From Bacteroidota bacterium (GTDB taxonomy: Bacteria; Bacteroidota; Bacteroidia; Bacteroidales; UBA6013), in contig JAIFMG010000026.1 in NCBI GenBank assembly GCA_020048645.1, positions 1 through 64,000 of the forward strand: 64,000 nt of DNA, written 5' to 3'. Position 1 is the first letter of the stretch; the number at the start of each line of letters is the position of its first letter. Both the position numbers and the translations under genes were made by a program. Of the stretch, positions 1-8,891 are shown in pieces. The notes under the pieces are model-generated. The model made no database searches. It was not told the DNA's origin and worked only from the letters and a program-made list of their open reading frames with translations.

Positions 1-2
1 TG

Positions 3-860
3 CCTCTGCTCAAGGATGGGAACCCGTTCTACACGCGGTTCGACTTCAAGGCGATCGTGGAGGCGGACGGGCGGACGGAGGAGGTGCTGATAGAGCTCCA
101 GAAGTACCGGAGCCCGGACCCGGTCGGCCGCTTCCGGACCTACCTGGGGGAGAGCTACATGAAGGAGGAGGCCTACACTGAGCCGGACGGCACGCGGAAG
201 CGGACGTCGCTCCCGCTGATAGCGGTCTATATCCTGGGCTACAGCCCGGCGGAGTTCCGGGTGCCGCACGTCGTCGCGCGGCCTGTGCTGTACGACGGGA
301 TCGACGGCTCCGTCCTGGAGATGGAGAGCAGGACGGTGGGCCTGCTGACGCACACGAGCCACTTCCTGCTGGCCGTTCCCCCGGCGGGCTACGTGTGGCG
401 GGGCTCTCGGCAGGAGGCGGTCCTTCGGCTGTTCCGGCAGAAGCTGGACTCGGAGGAGAGCAACACGATCTACGAGCTGGAGGAGGATCCCCAGGACGAG
501 GTGGCCCGAGAGCTGGCGGCCTACCTGAACCTGGGGACGCGGCAGGAGGACATCGTCCGTCGGCTGAAGGCCGAGGAGGAGTACTACGCGAGCGTGGTGG
601 AGCTCGAGGCGGCCCTCGAGGAGTCGAAGCGCCGGGAGGAGGAGGAGCGCCGCCAGCGAGAGGAGTCCGAGCGCCGCGAGGCCGAGGCTTCCAGGCGCGA
701 GGCTGAGGAGCGCCGCCAGCGCGAGGAGTCCGAGCGGCGCGAGGCGGACTCCCGGCGGAGGATGGTTGAGGTGGCCCGCATGCTCAAGGGCATGGGCGTC
801 TCGCCGGAGGAGATCTCCCGGACCACGGGCCTCGCGCCCGAGGAGCTGGCTGGGCTGTAG
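3..860 (+). CDS. Rpn/PD-(D/E)XK nuclease-transposase family protein, 5' end outside window
   Basis: The reading frame is open from the first complete codon (base 3), so the N-terminus lies before the window. The visible part has a core resembling the PD-(D/E)XK nuclease family transposase/Rpn group: an acidic start (FKAIVEADG) followed by VLIELQKYRSPDPVGRFRTY, the IE-x-Q type active-site strand and the helix that follows it. Distally there is a helical segment and then a highly charged Glu/Arg coiled coil (about residues 190-250) containing two copies of a 21-codon unit, at bases 642-704 and from 705. The C-terminus looks like a short helical domain (MLKGMGVSPEEISRTTGLAP) typical of this family. 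Rpn proteins are linked to recombination and DNA cleavage. Whether this copy is active cannot be judged with its front missing. Confidence 0.7.
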   Translation, partial: PLLKDGNPFYTRFDFKAIVEADGRTEEVLIELQKYRSPDPVGRFRTYLGESYMKEEAYTEPDGTRKRTSLPLIAVYILGYSPAEFRVPHVVARPVLYDGIDGSVLEMESRTVGLLTHTSHFLLAVPPAGYVWRGSRQEAVLRLFRQKLDSEESNTIYELEEDPQDEVARELAAYLNLGTRQEDIVRRLKAEEEYYASVVELEAALEESKRREEEERRQREESERREAEASRREAEERRQREESERREADSRRRMVEVARMLKGMGVSPEEISRTTGLAPEELAGL

Positions 861-911
861 CCCTTGGCGGGATTTAGTCCAGAAAGCCGCACCTTGAAAC
901 GGGGAACATCC

Positions 912-980
912 AACGGCCGCTTCTTCAAGCGGTTCGAACCCAAGGTGAGCGTGGAGGCGGACGTGAGGATAGAGGAGTAG
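912..980 (+). pseudogene. Decayed fragment of a second copy of the upstream Rpn-like gene
   Basis: Translating 912-980 gives NGRFFKRFEPKVSVEADV then RIEE and a stop. The upstream gene reads GNPFYTRFDFKAIVEADG then RTEE at the matching place (bases about 21-83). About half of the positions are identical and the order is collinear, so this is a remnant of a paralogue cut off by a stop codon just after the matching core. No start codon or further homologous sequence is visible nearby. It suggests past tandem duplication or recombination at this locus. Confidence 0.6.
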
Positions 981-1124
981 GATCGAGCCACCAAGGGATG
1001 CTGTCCAGCAACCAACATGGCGATTCCCCACGAACCTGTTGGGGGGCTATGCGTCGCTTTCGGTGGGGCTGATGGATGGGCCGGTACGAATTTGCATCTT
1101 TTTTACAATAATTCCGATGGAATT

Positions 1125-1156
1125 TTTGGCAAATTGGTTAGGAATGACTAGTTTTG
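1125..1156 (+). promoter_or_regulatory. Promoter of the CI/LexA-like regulator with overlapping operator-like sequence
   Basis: TTTG at 1125-1128 is followed by 20 bases and an exact TAnnTTTG box (TAGTTTTG, 1149-1156), the Bacteroidota sigma-A pattern. Bases 1125-1145 match 16 of 21 positions of the perfect palindrome before the next gene (2086-2106). This suggests the regulator controls its own promoter by covering the -33 element; that is inference. Confidence 0.55.
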
Positions 1157-1226
1157 ATTATTATTCAATCCGAATGCGGATTTGGATTTCGACATCAATC
1201 CACCACCCCAAAACCCCACTCCTGAA

Positions 1227-2024
1227 ATGTATTTCCAAAGCAACATCAAGCTCCTGCGCAAGCGCCGGGGCAAGACGCAGAACGATCTGGCCGACCTGCT
1301 GGACATGCGTCGGCCGACCCTGAGCGGCTACGAGAATGGCGTCGGCACCCCGAACCTGGCCGGGCTGGTCAGCTTCTCGGACTACTTCGGCATCTCTATC
1401 GACACGCTGATCCGCGAGGACCTCTCGAAGCTGGGCGAGATGCAGCTCTCGGAGCTCGAGCGCGGCAACGACGTGTATGTCAAGGGCGCCAAGACGCGCA
1501 TCCTGGTGAGCACTGTTGACAGCCAGGACAACGAGAACATCGAGCTGGTCAACCAGCGCGCCAAGGCCGGCTACACGCGGGGCTTCGCCGACCCGAACTT
1601 CATCCGCGAGCTCCCCCGCTTCCAACTGCCCTTCCTTTCGCGGCAGCGCAAGTACCGGACTTTCCAGATCGAGGGCGACTCGATGCTGCCCATCCCCGAT
1701 GGCGCATGGGTGACGGGCGAGTTCGTGCTCGATTGGAACGACCTCTCGCCCCGGCAGGCGTGCATCGTGGTGACGCTGGAGGAGGGACTGGTCTTCAAGG
1801 TGCTCGAAAAGGACTTTGAGCATGGATGCTTCCATTTTCACTCGCTGAACCCGGCCTATCCCCCTTACACCATGAAGACCAACGAGATAAAGGAGGTCTG
1901 GAAGTTCGTCCACTACATCAGCAGCGAGTTTCCTTACGAGGGCATGACCAACACCGACGTGGTGAAGCTCCTGGCCCAGCTCAACCTGGAAGTCGGCCAG
2001 ATCAGGAGCCGGCTGAACCTCTGA
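1227..2024 (+). CDS. XRE-family HTH / S24 (LexA/CI-like) transcriptional regulator
   Basis: A 265-residue repressor-like protein. Residues 5-60 form an XRE helix-turn-helix (KLLRKRRGKTQNDLADLL, then RRPTLSGYENG). The C-terminal half is a LexA/CI S24-type domain. It has a possible Ala-Gly cleavage site in QRAKAGYTRGF, the nucleophile Ser in EGDSMLPI and a candidate general-base Lys in GLVFKVLEK. Such regulators self-cleave or respond to stress signals and repress neighbouring genes. The ATG at 1227 is preferred over an in-frame TTG at 1182 because the HTH begins right after it and the predicted promoter ends at 1156. The gene sits 94 bases before the large Hsp70-like gene and is probably its regulator. 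Similar XRE/S24 proteins are common in Bacteroidota, both as phage repressors and as stand-alone regulators. Confidence 0.85.
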   Translation: MYFQSNIKLLRKRRGKTQNDLADLLDMRRPTLSGYENGVGTPNLAGLVSFSDYFGISIDTLIREDLSKLGEMQLSELERGNDVYVKGAKTRILVSTVDSQDNENIELVNQRAKAGYTRGFADPNFIRELPRFQLPFLSRQRKYRTFQIEGDSMLPIPDGAWVTGEFVLDWNDLSPRQACIVVTLEEGLVFKVLEKDFEHGCFHFHSLNPAYPPYTMKTNEIKEVWKFVHYISSEFPYEGMTNTDVVKLLAQLNLEVGQIRSRLNL

Positions 2025-2085
2025 AACGTGGGCCACTCCTTGTTTCCGCGGAAAAAGTGTCCATTTTTTGCTACTCTGGCCCAGC

Positions 2086-2106
2086 TTTGCTAAATTGGCT
2101 AGCAAA
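2086..2106. promoter_or_regulatory. Perfect 7-7-7 palindrome, candidate operator
   Basis: TTTGCTA (2086-2092), a 7-base centre, then TAGCAAA (2100-2106): the arms are perfect reverse complements. It lies 12 bases before the ATG at 2119, downstream of the CI/LexA-like gene. A related 21-base sequence overlaps the regulator's own promoter at 1125-1145. Palindromes of this size and position are typical of dimeric HTH repressor sites. Binding is inferred. Confidence 0.5.
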
Positions 2107-2118
2107 TTCTCTCGGAAA

Positions 2119-5100
2119 ATGGCAAAAGCACTATTGATAAAAAGCTCGGCTGGCAGCAAGGAAGCCATCCAAGGCCAGTGGCAACCCTTCGAGCAGTCAA
2201 CGCCTTACATCCAAGGCATCGAGACGGGCGACCTGCTGGACAACATCACGGCCGAGGTGCTCAACAGCACCATCTCTGGCCTGCCCAACGTGTGGTCCAG
2301 GGCCAGGGCCTTCGGCTATGCCTTCAAATACACGCAGAGCGACGCCAACATCCAGACCTCCGGCCTGATCGGGTTCTACAAGATCCTGCTGGCCGAGTGG
2401 AAGGGCCTGCTGGCGCTCATGGCCTTGTTCCCCGACCGGGTCAGCCTGAGCGAGCCGGTTTCGCTGAACCCCAAGGAAAGGGAGCCGCTCTTCAACATCC
2501 CCAACTCCTTCGGGCGCCTCCTGTTCGAGGACATCGACCTTTGGTGCGAGCCGGAGCTTCTGCGCGCCCAAAAGCAGGAGAAGCCCTTCTTGCAGCTCAT
2601 CTACTACAACAACGAGCTGGTGGGCGCGACCTCGCCTTACTCCCTGGTCTTCACCGGCATCGACTACAGCCGCCTGCCCGCCGGCAACGGCCTGACCTGG
2701 TTCCGCGACGGACGCCTGCAAGACCCGCTCGAAATCGGCAACCTGAGCAACGACCAGCTCCAGAAGCTCTACCTGCTGATCAAGAACCTGCTCGACAAGA
2801 TCCCCCCGTACGAGAAATCCATCAACGCCAACCGCTCCGGCAGGCCCGAGCACGACCTCAAGTCGCTGTTCAACTTCCTGCGCCAGTGGGCCTCCGAAAT
2901 CAAGGCCAAGGGACACAACATCACCGAGGAAGGAGCCCTCGACTCGGAGCTCAAGTTCGCCCAGCCCTACGAGCCGCTCTTCCGCGTCAAGCAGGAGCTC
3001 TTCCACCAGAACGGCGTCTTCAGCTACCAAGGCAACGGCGAGCCGGTTGACATCCAGCAGCTCATGCTCCAGGACAGCTTCATCTACGGCTTCCAGGAGC
3101 TCGACCCGCGCAGCCCGCTCGACAAGTCGGCCGTGCAGTACCTCAAGGCCCTCGACCCGCAGGACTCGAAAAAGCACTGGTACTTCCCGCTGCCCCTTAG
3201 CACCTACGCCCTGAAGATCTTCAAGAACCGCGTGGGCGAGCTCGTGGGCCACTCGGAGGAATACCACCAGCTCCAGGCCAGCTTCTCGAACTTCAAGCTG
3301 ACGGTCAGCCTCTACCTTAGGGTGGATGGCAAGCGGCAGACGCCCATCGTCAAGCAGTACGAGGTCAAGCTGCTGACGGGCGCCCAGCGCAACGTGGTCA
3401 TGTGGCCGAACTTCATCTCCCGCGACTGGAACTCCTATTACCTTTACTCGGAATATCCGTCGAACTCCACCGAGGTCAAGCTGGTGCCGTTCTACCGCGA
3501 CTACGTCGAGGGGACGGGCTACAACGGCGGCTACATCAGCAACGAGCAGGGCGAGATCGTCTATGGCGAGGAACGGGCCTACAACAGCGACCTGGAGGTG
3601 CAGCGCCTGGTGAAATACCCCGTCGAGATCGCCACGAGCGACGACCATCCCTACGAGATCTTCCGCGCCAACAAGCCCTTCGCCGGCATGGAGATCCGCT
3701 CGCGGATCAACGGCGTGGACCGCGTGTGCGGCTACCTCATGATGAAGAAGCCCAACGACGACAGCATGGGCGACAACAAGATGCCGGACCTCTCGCACGA
3801 GACCAACTTCGACCAGGCGGTGGTGGGCATCGACTTCGGCAGCAACAACAGTTGCGTGAGCTACTCGAAGGTTGGCGACAACGAGGCCATGCCCATCCGC
3901 TTCGAGAACCGGCGGGTGTTCCTGCTGGGCTCGGAGGTGTTCGACCCCGACAAGTCGCAACTGGCCGTGCGCAACGAGCTGCTGTTCTTCCAGAACGAGT
4001 CGAGCGCCAACGGGCAGGTGAAGTCGTGGGTACACGACCACGAGCCCCGATACGTGCCGCAGGGCATGGGCAGTGAGGCCCTGGCGGGGGGCGTGCCCAT
4101 CTTCGAGCCGAACCTGATCATCCACAAGATGGACGAGCGGACCATCACCACCAACGCGGGCACGCTGCACCACAGCATGAAGTGGCTGACCGACAACAAG
4201 GGCAAGGAGACCAAGACGGCCTACCTGAAGACCCTCTGGGTGATGGTCGCGGCCGACCTCTACGCCAAAAGGATGATGCCGGCGGAGCTGCGCTGGTCCT
4301 ACCCGGGCTCGTTCAGCCAGTTGGACGTGAACCAGTACCAGCTCATGTACGGCGAGCTGCGCGAGCTTCCCATCGCCGGGCGCGGAGTTGAGGTGAGCTA
4401 CCAGCCGAGCACCGAGGCCGAGGCCGTCTGCAACTACGCCATGACCAAGACCATGCCCGACGACAAGAGCATCCTGCTGGGCATCGACGTGGGCGGCAGC
4501 ACCAGCGACGTGCTGGTGGTGGGCAACCTGGCCAGCAAGATGGCCTACAGCATGACCAAGCAGAGCTCGCTCCGCATGGCCGCCGGCCTGTTCTCGCAAG
4601 TGGTGCGCCGCTTCGCCGAGAGCCGCCAGGCCATCCTGAGCTACCACGCCAGTCCGCGCTGCCGCATCAAGGTGGCCAACATCGACCAGATCACCAAGAA
4701 GCCCGAGACGGCGCCGTTCTACCTCAACGCCATCCTGGACCGCCTGGAGGACAAGGACTTCCACGACTTCTATGCCGCGATGGGCAAGAGCGTACCCGGC
4801 CTCTTCGCCATTCCGGCCTACCTGACGGGCGTGCTGCTCTTCTACTCGGGCCAACTGATCGCCAAGACGGCGCAGGAGCATCCGCAGGACCTGGGCAGCA
4901 TCCGCACGGTCACTTTCATGCCCTTCGGCAAGGGCGGGCGGGTGTTCGACTGGCTGGACGTGTTCCCCGGCAAGCACCTTTCAGAGAAGTACTACAATGA
5001 CTGCTTCCGCGCCGGCTTCGGCCAGGGCGGGCAGAACATCACCCTTCGGAAGAAGGACGACGTGCGCAAGGACAACAAGTCGGAGGTGGCCAAGGGCCTC

Positions 5101-5547
5101 TCGGCGCCGCAGCGGGTCATGCCTGACGCGGACCTGCGCGAGAACTCGGACATCTTCGGCGAGGAGGGCTTCACCTTCCGGCGCCAGGGGCAGGAGCCTC
5201 TCGCGCTCAAGCCGGACGACGTCATCCGGCCCGACCACCTGGCCGAGATGAACTTCGGCATCTCCTTCCCCGACCAGTTCGTGCGCTTCGAGGAGTTCCT
5301 GAAGATCTTCCTGGACTTCGTGGGGCCGGTCAAGTCGGGCATAGTGCGGAACACGGCCACGCTCCAGAAGCAGGTTCCCAGCCTTCGGGACCAGCTCAAG
5401 AGCTTCATCCTCAACGATCCGGAATGGCTCAAGGCCAACAAGGAGAGCCAGGAGGGCCAGCCGTTCTCCTTCAAGCACTCGATGTTCGTGCTGGAGGCCA
5501 TGTGCTTCCTGGAAAAGGCCATCATCCCCGAGCTGTACAAGGGCTGA
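2119..5547 (+). CDS. 1142-residue protein with C-terminal Hsp70/actin-like ATPase domain
   Basis: No signal peptide or membrane segment is visible, so it is probably cytoplasmic. The first 560 residues match nothing I recognise; they mix helical and strand-rich stretches. From about residue 566 there is an actin/Hsp70-type (ASKHA) nucleotide-binding fold. The phosphate-1 motif is GIDFGSNNSCVSY with Asp572, and phosphate-2 is GIDVGGSTSDVLVVG with Asp790. The 218-residue spacing is Hsp70-like. A Gly-rich segment (FMPFGKGGRVFDW, about residue 935) may be the adenosine motif. The remaining 200 residues are charged and helical. SrfB-type virulence proteins share an Hsp70-like fold but I cannot confirm homology. 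The ATG at 2119 is chosen over an upstream TTG (2068) because the palindrome lies between them. A CI/LexA-like regulator precedes it and a strong terminator follows, so it forms a self-contained cassette. Confidence 0.75.
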   Translation: MAKALLIKSSAGSKEAIQGQWQPFEQSTPYIQGIETGDLLDNITAEVLNSTISGLPNVWSRARAFGYAFKYTQSDANIQTSGLIGFYKILLAEWKGLLALMALFPDRVSLSEPVSLNPKEREPLFNIPNSFGRLLFEDIDLWCEPELLRAQKQEKPFLQLIYYNNELVGATSPYSLVFTGIDYSRLPAGNGLTWFRDGRLQDPLEIGNLSNDQLQKLYLLIKNLLDKIPPYEKSINANRSGRPEHDLKSLFNFLRQWASEIKAKGHNITEEGALDSELKFAQPYEPLFRVKQELFHQNGVFSYQGNGEPVDIQQLMLQDSFIYGFQELDPRSPLDKSAVQYLKALDPQDSKKHWYFPLPLSTYALKIFKNRVGELVGHSEEYHQLQASFSNFKLTVSLYLRVDGKRQTPIVKQYEVKLLTGAQRNVVMWPNFISRDWNSYYLYSEYPSNSTEVKLVPFYRDYVEGTGYNGGYISNEQGEIVYGEERAYNSDLEVQRLVKYPVEIATSDDHPYEIFRANKPFAGMEIRSRINGVDRVCGYLMMKKPNDDSMGDNKMPDLSHETNFDQAVVGIDFGSNNSCVSYSKVGDNEAMPIRFENRRVFLLGSEVFDPDKSQLAVRNELLFFQNESSANGQVKSWVHDHEPRYVPQGMGSEALAGGVPIFEPNLIIHKMDERTITTNAGTLHHSMKWLTDNKGKETKTAYLKTLWVMVAADLYAKRMMPAELRWSYPGSFSQLDVNQYQLMYGELRELPIAGRGVEVSYQPSTEAEAVCNYAMTKTMPDDKSILLGIDVGGSTSDVLVVGNLASKMAYSMTKQSSLRMAAGLFSQVVRRFAESRQAILSYHASPRCRIKVANIDQITKKPETAPFYLNAILDRLEDKDFHDFYAAMGKSVPGLFAIPAYLTGVLLFYSGQLIAKTAQEHPQDLGSIRTVTFMPFGKGGRVFDWLDVFPGKHLSEKYYNDCFRAGFGQGGQNITLRKKDDVRKDNKSEVAKGLSAPQRVMPDADLRENSDIFGEEGFTFRRQGQEPLALKPDDVIRPDHLAEMNFGISFPDQFVRFEEFLKIFLDFVGPVKSGIVRNTATLQKQVPSLRDQLKSFILNDPEWLKANKESQEGQPFSFKHSMFVLEAMCFLEKAIIPELYKG

Positions 5548-5569
5548 CGGCGCGCCGCGCCACGAGCAG

Positions 5570-5601
5570 AAAGGGCCTCCCGCCGCGGCGGGAGGCCCTT
5601 T
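5570..5601. terminator. Perfect 32-base palindromic terminator, bidirectional
   Basis: The 16-base arm AAAGGGCCTCCCGCCG is followed at once by its exact reverse complement. It lies 22 bases after the Hsp70-like gene and 42 bases after the end of the convergent outer-membrane gene, so it can serve both strands. Confidence 0.85.
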
Positions 5602-5643
5602 CGCTTTTCGAGGCCAACGTTCGTCTCTCCTGGCGGGCGGCTT

Positions 5644-6372
5644 TCAGAAGTTGTAGGTGGAGCCCACGCGCATCTCGTTGACCCTTGGGCCTTGGCCAGA
5701 CTCGAAGAGCGAGGTGAAGAGGTAGGTCAGGCCGATGCCGAAGTTGCCGAAGGCGATGCCGGCGGTCATGCCGAACTGGTCCTTGGTGAAGGGCAGGTCC
5801 TTCATCTGGCTGTTGCGGGTGATGTCGAGCACGCGCTCGTCGTTGACGCGGTAGCGGAGCTTGTGGTAGGCGAAGAGGTAGCGGTTGTAGAACATGGAGC
5901 CGTAGAAGTCGATGCCGAAGGCGTTGGTGCTGTGGAAGGCCAGGGGGACCTGCAGGAATCCCATGACGAGCTTGCTGCCGTCGTAGTTGAAGAAGGACGA
6001 GTTGTAGGCGTGGGTGGGATCCTCGTCGAGGGTGATAGCAACGGAGCCGTCGGGCATTCCGGTGAACTGGAGGTTGTCCTGGAAGCGGTACTTGGCCACG
6101 CGCAGGCCTACGGGAAAGCCGATGTTGAGGTTGTGGGTCAGCTCTTTCCAGAAGGGCAGCAGGGTGTAGGAAGCTGAGAAGTCGAGCAGGCCGGAGCCGA
6201 AGACCTTGACGGAAGGCTGGAACAGCTCGGCGTCGGGACCTACCAGGAAGTTGACGCCGATGCCGGCCGGATTCATGGCCTGGGTGGATTTCTTGATGTC
6301 GAGCTCAAATTGGGCGCGGCCGCTCAGCGAGGCGCCCATCAGCAGGGAAAGCAGGAGGATTTTCGTTCGCAT
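5644..6372 (-). CDS. Predicted outer-membrane beta-barrel protein
   Basis: 242 residues starting with a clear signal peptide (MRTKILLLSLLMGASLSGRAQ, cleavage after RAQ). The mature part is rich in alternating aromatic and hydrophobic strands (GSGLLDFSASYTLLPFW, AFGIDFYGSMFYNRYLF, FGNFGIGLTYLFTSLF) and ends in an aromatic residue (STYNF). This is the usual look of small Bacteroidota outer-membrane barrels. No specific family is recognised and no ligand can be inferred. It is transcribed away from the SiaC genes and converges on the Hsp70-like cassette, with which it shares a terminator. On the minus strand a TATTTTTG -7-like box lies at 6444-6437, 65 bases before the start. Confidence 0.7.
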   Translation of the reverse strand: MRTKILLLSLLMGASLSGRAQFELDIKKSTQAMNPAGIGVNFLVGPDAELFQPSVKVFGSGLLDFSASYTLLPFWKELTHNLNIGFPVGLRVAKYRFQDNLQFTGMPDGSVAITLDEDPTHAYNSSFFNYDGSKLVMGFLQVPLAFHSTNAFGIDFYGSMFYNRYLFAYHKLRYRVNDERVLDITRNSQMKDLPFTKDQFGMTAGIAFGNFGIGLTYLFTSLFESGQGPRVNEMRVGSTYNF

Positions 6373-6719
6373 TTCAGAGAAGTTGTTTCGTTTGGTTTTC
6401 GGATGAAGCCGCCGGGCCTCGTTCGGCGGGGGTTTTCAAAAATAAGAAGATATTGGCCAAGTCCGACAGCGGAGGGCCAGAAAGGGCGCTTCGATTTGCT
6501 GGTGCGGCTTCTGCCCTGTTCGAGGGTGGAACCGCTTGGGTGGCGCGATGGAGTGTTGTCTTTTTTTGCTTGGGCATTTTGTCCCGATTCTGGGGGACGC
6601 GCCCCGGAAAGGTCGCGGCTTGTTCTTGTCGGAAAATATCACGCGAGCCGGGGGGGCTTTCGTTTCCAACGATAAATGCTTAGTTTTGCCTCAAGGACAA
6701 ACCCAAAGCTCATCAGAAC
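6373..6719. other. Divergent intergenic region with promoters for both flanks
   Basis: 347 bases between the minus-strand outer-membrane gene and siaC. A minus-strand -7-like box (TATTTTTG, 6444-6437) and a plus-strand TTTC-N19-TAGTTTTG pair (6658-6688) are visible. The 200 bases between hold no convincing gene, repeat or RNA. Confidence 0.5.
6658..6688 (+). promoter_or_regulatory. Promoter of the first siaC-like gene
   Basis: An exact TAnnTTTG box (TAGTTTTG, 6681-6688) lies 31 bases before the ATG at 6720, with TTTC 19 bases further upstream at 6658-6661. The same -7 sequence occurs at 1149 and, on the minus strand, at 44530. Confidence 0.5.
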
Positions 6720-7100
6720 ATGGAAGCACTCCACATCGAAGGGACCAAAGTCAGCCCGCAGGTCACGCTGGACAAAAGCAGCGGCAAGTTTTCCATCGAA
6801 GGCATATCGACCCCGCACGACCCGGCGGGTTTTTTCTCACCTGTCCTTTCGTGGCTGGATCGCTACGCGGATTCGGCCAACGCGGAGACCTACTTCGACT
6901 TCCGCCTGAACTACTTCAACACGGCCACCTCGAAGTTTTTCCTGAACATCATGTTCAAGCTCGAGAAGGTCATAGAGGCAGGCAACGAGGTGCTGGTCCG
7001 CTGGTACTACGACAGCGACGACGACGACATGAAAGAGGCCGGTGAGAGCTACATGGACGTTGTGCAGGTGCCCATCGAGCTGATTCCCAACGAGGGTTGA
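6720..7100 (+). CDS. SiaC-family (DUF1987) regulatory phosphoprotein, copy 1
   Basis: 126 residues covering the whole DUF1987/SiaC domain. It starts MEALHIEGTKVSPQV, has the central YFNTATSKFFL motif whose Ser/Thr cluster includes the phosphorylation site known in Pseudomonas SiaC, and ends with WYYDSDDDDMKEAGE. In Pseudomonas, SiaC is phosphorylated by the SiaB kinase and, when unphosphorylated, activates the diguanylate cyclase SiaD. No SiaB, SiaD or phosphatase gene is near here, so the partners are elsewhere or different. A paralogue of identical length follows after 135 bases with its own promoter. Codon use is like the neighbours. Family assignment is firm; the role is inferred. Confidence 0.85.
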   Translation: MEALHIEGTKVSPQVTLDKSSGKFSIEGISTPHDPAGFFSPVLSWLDRYADSANAETYFDFRLNYFNTATSKFFLNIMFKLEKVIEAGNEVLVRWYYDSDDDDMKEAGESYMDVVQVPIELIPNEG

Positions 7101-7152
7101 TCGTCCCTGGAGCGGATTTTGGCGGCCAAGGGCGATTTTTTGAAGAGGCCGC

Positions 7153-7182
7153 TTTGGCTACGCTAGTTTTTTTTTACATTTG
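7153..7182 (+). promoter_or_regulatory. Promoter of the second siaC-like gene
   Basis: TTTG at 7153-7156, 18 bases, then an exact TAnnTTTG (TACATTTG, 7175-7182). The ATG is at 7236. A separate promoter suggests the two SiaC copies are controlled independently. Confidence 0.6.
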
Positions 7183-7235
7183 CGATGATCGCGTTCGTCC
7201 CAAAGTCGAAACCAGAACAAAAAAAAAGATCCTAC

Positions 7236-7616
7236 ATGGAAGCACTAACGATAAAAGGAAGCTATTCGACTCCTACTGTCAACTTGGACAAGGATGCCAA
7301 CTTCTTTGAAATATCAGGACGTTCGTTGCCGGATGACGTAACCGCGTTCTACCAGCCGGTCATAAGCTGGCTAGAGGAGTACGCGCAGGACCCCAACGAT
7401 TTGACGGTCTTCCATTTCAAGTTGGTCTATTTCAACACCGCGACCTCCAAGCTGCTTCTGACCATCATGCTCAAGATCCGCGAGATGGAGCAGGCCGGCA
7501 ACGAGGTGCTTGTCAAATGGTACTACGAAGAGGATGACGAGGACATGATCGAGGCCGGTGAGGAATACGCCGACGTGACCGAGCTGGACATCGAACTGGT
7601 GGAGTACACGCGCTGA
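7236..7616 (+). CDS. SiaC-family (DUF1987) regulatory phosphoprotein, copy 2
   Basis: 126 residues, the same length as the preceding copy and clearly paralogous: MEALTIKGSYSTPTVNLDKD, the YFNTATSKLLL motif, and WYYEEDDEDMIEAGEEY. The start at 7236 is chosen over an in-frame ATG at 7185 because it aligns with the start of copy 1, and because 7185 falls only two bases after the predicted -7 box. The two copies share the phosphosite region but differ in the loops before and after it, so they may bind different partners. A hairpin terminator follows at 7644. Confidence 0.87.
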   Translation: MEALTIKGSYSTPTVNLDKDANFFEISGRSLPDDVTAFYQPVISWLEEYAQDPNDLTVFHFKLVYFNTATSKLLLTIMLKIREMEQAGNEVLVKWYYEEDDEDMIEAGEEYADVTELDIELVEYTR

Positions 7617-7643
7617 GAACGCCTGTTCCCACCCCAAACAGAG

Positions 7644-7672
7644 GCAAGCTTCCCAAGGCTTGCTTTTTTTTT
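7644..7672 (+). terminator. Rho-independent terminator after the SiaC pair
   Basis: GCAAGC (7644-7649), an 8-base loop, GCTTGC (7658-7663), then nine T residues. It separates the SiaC genes from the moxR-bat operon. Confidence 0.8.
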
Positions 7673-7768
7673 GCGCCTTAGGCTTTTGGTTTCGTTAACG
7701 ATAGGCCCTGCCAAAGCCTAAGGACTGGTTAAATTCCTGAAAATTCCTCTCCAAGGGCGTCGCCTTCC

Positions 7769-7799
7769 TTTGTTGGACAAGCCAGTCCGCTTAAATTCG
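7769..7799 (+). promoter_or_regulatory. Promoter of the moxR-bat operon
   Basis: TTTG at 7769-7772, 19 bases, then TAAATTCG (7792-7799), one base from TAnnTTTG. The ATG of moxR is at 7849. The 10-mer TTAAATTCGC also occurs just before mqnA at 45796. Confidence 0.55.
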
Positions 7800-7848
7800 C
7801 AAGGTTTTTCGCACGAACTCCGCCCCAAACCAGCACAAAACAACCGCA

Positions 7849-8841
<993 letters not shown>

Positions 8842-8891
8842 GCCGGACGAACCGCTCTCCCTGTGCTTTTCACGGATAACCCGCATCGAAC

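Noticed and set aside
931-941. GGTTCGAACCC, which resembles a tRNA T-arm
   Set aside because: It lies in the decayed Rpn-like fragment and no acceptor, D or anticodon arms can be drawn around it.
1227-5547. Prophage origin of the CI/LexA-like regulator and neighbour
   Set aside because: No integrase, structural or lysis genes and no attachment-site repeats are visible around it.
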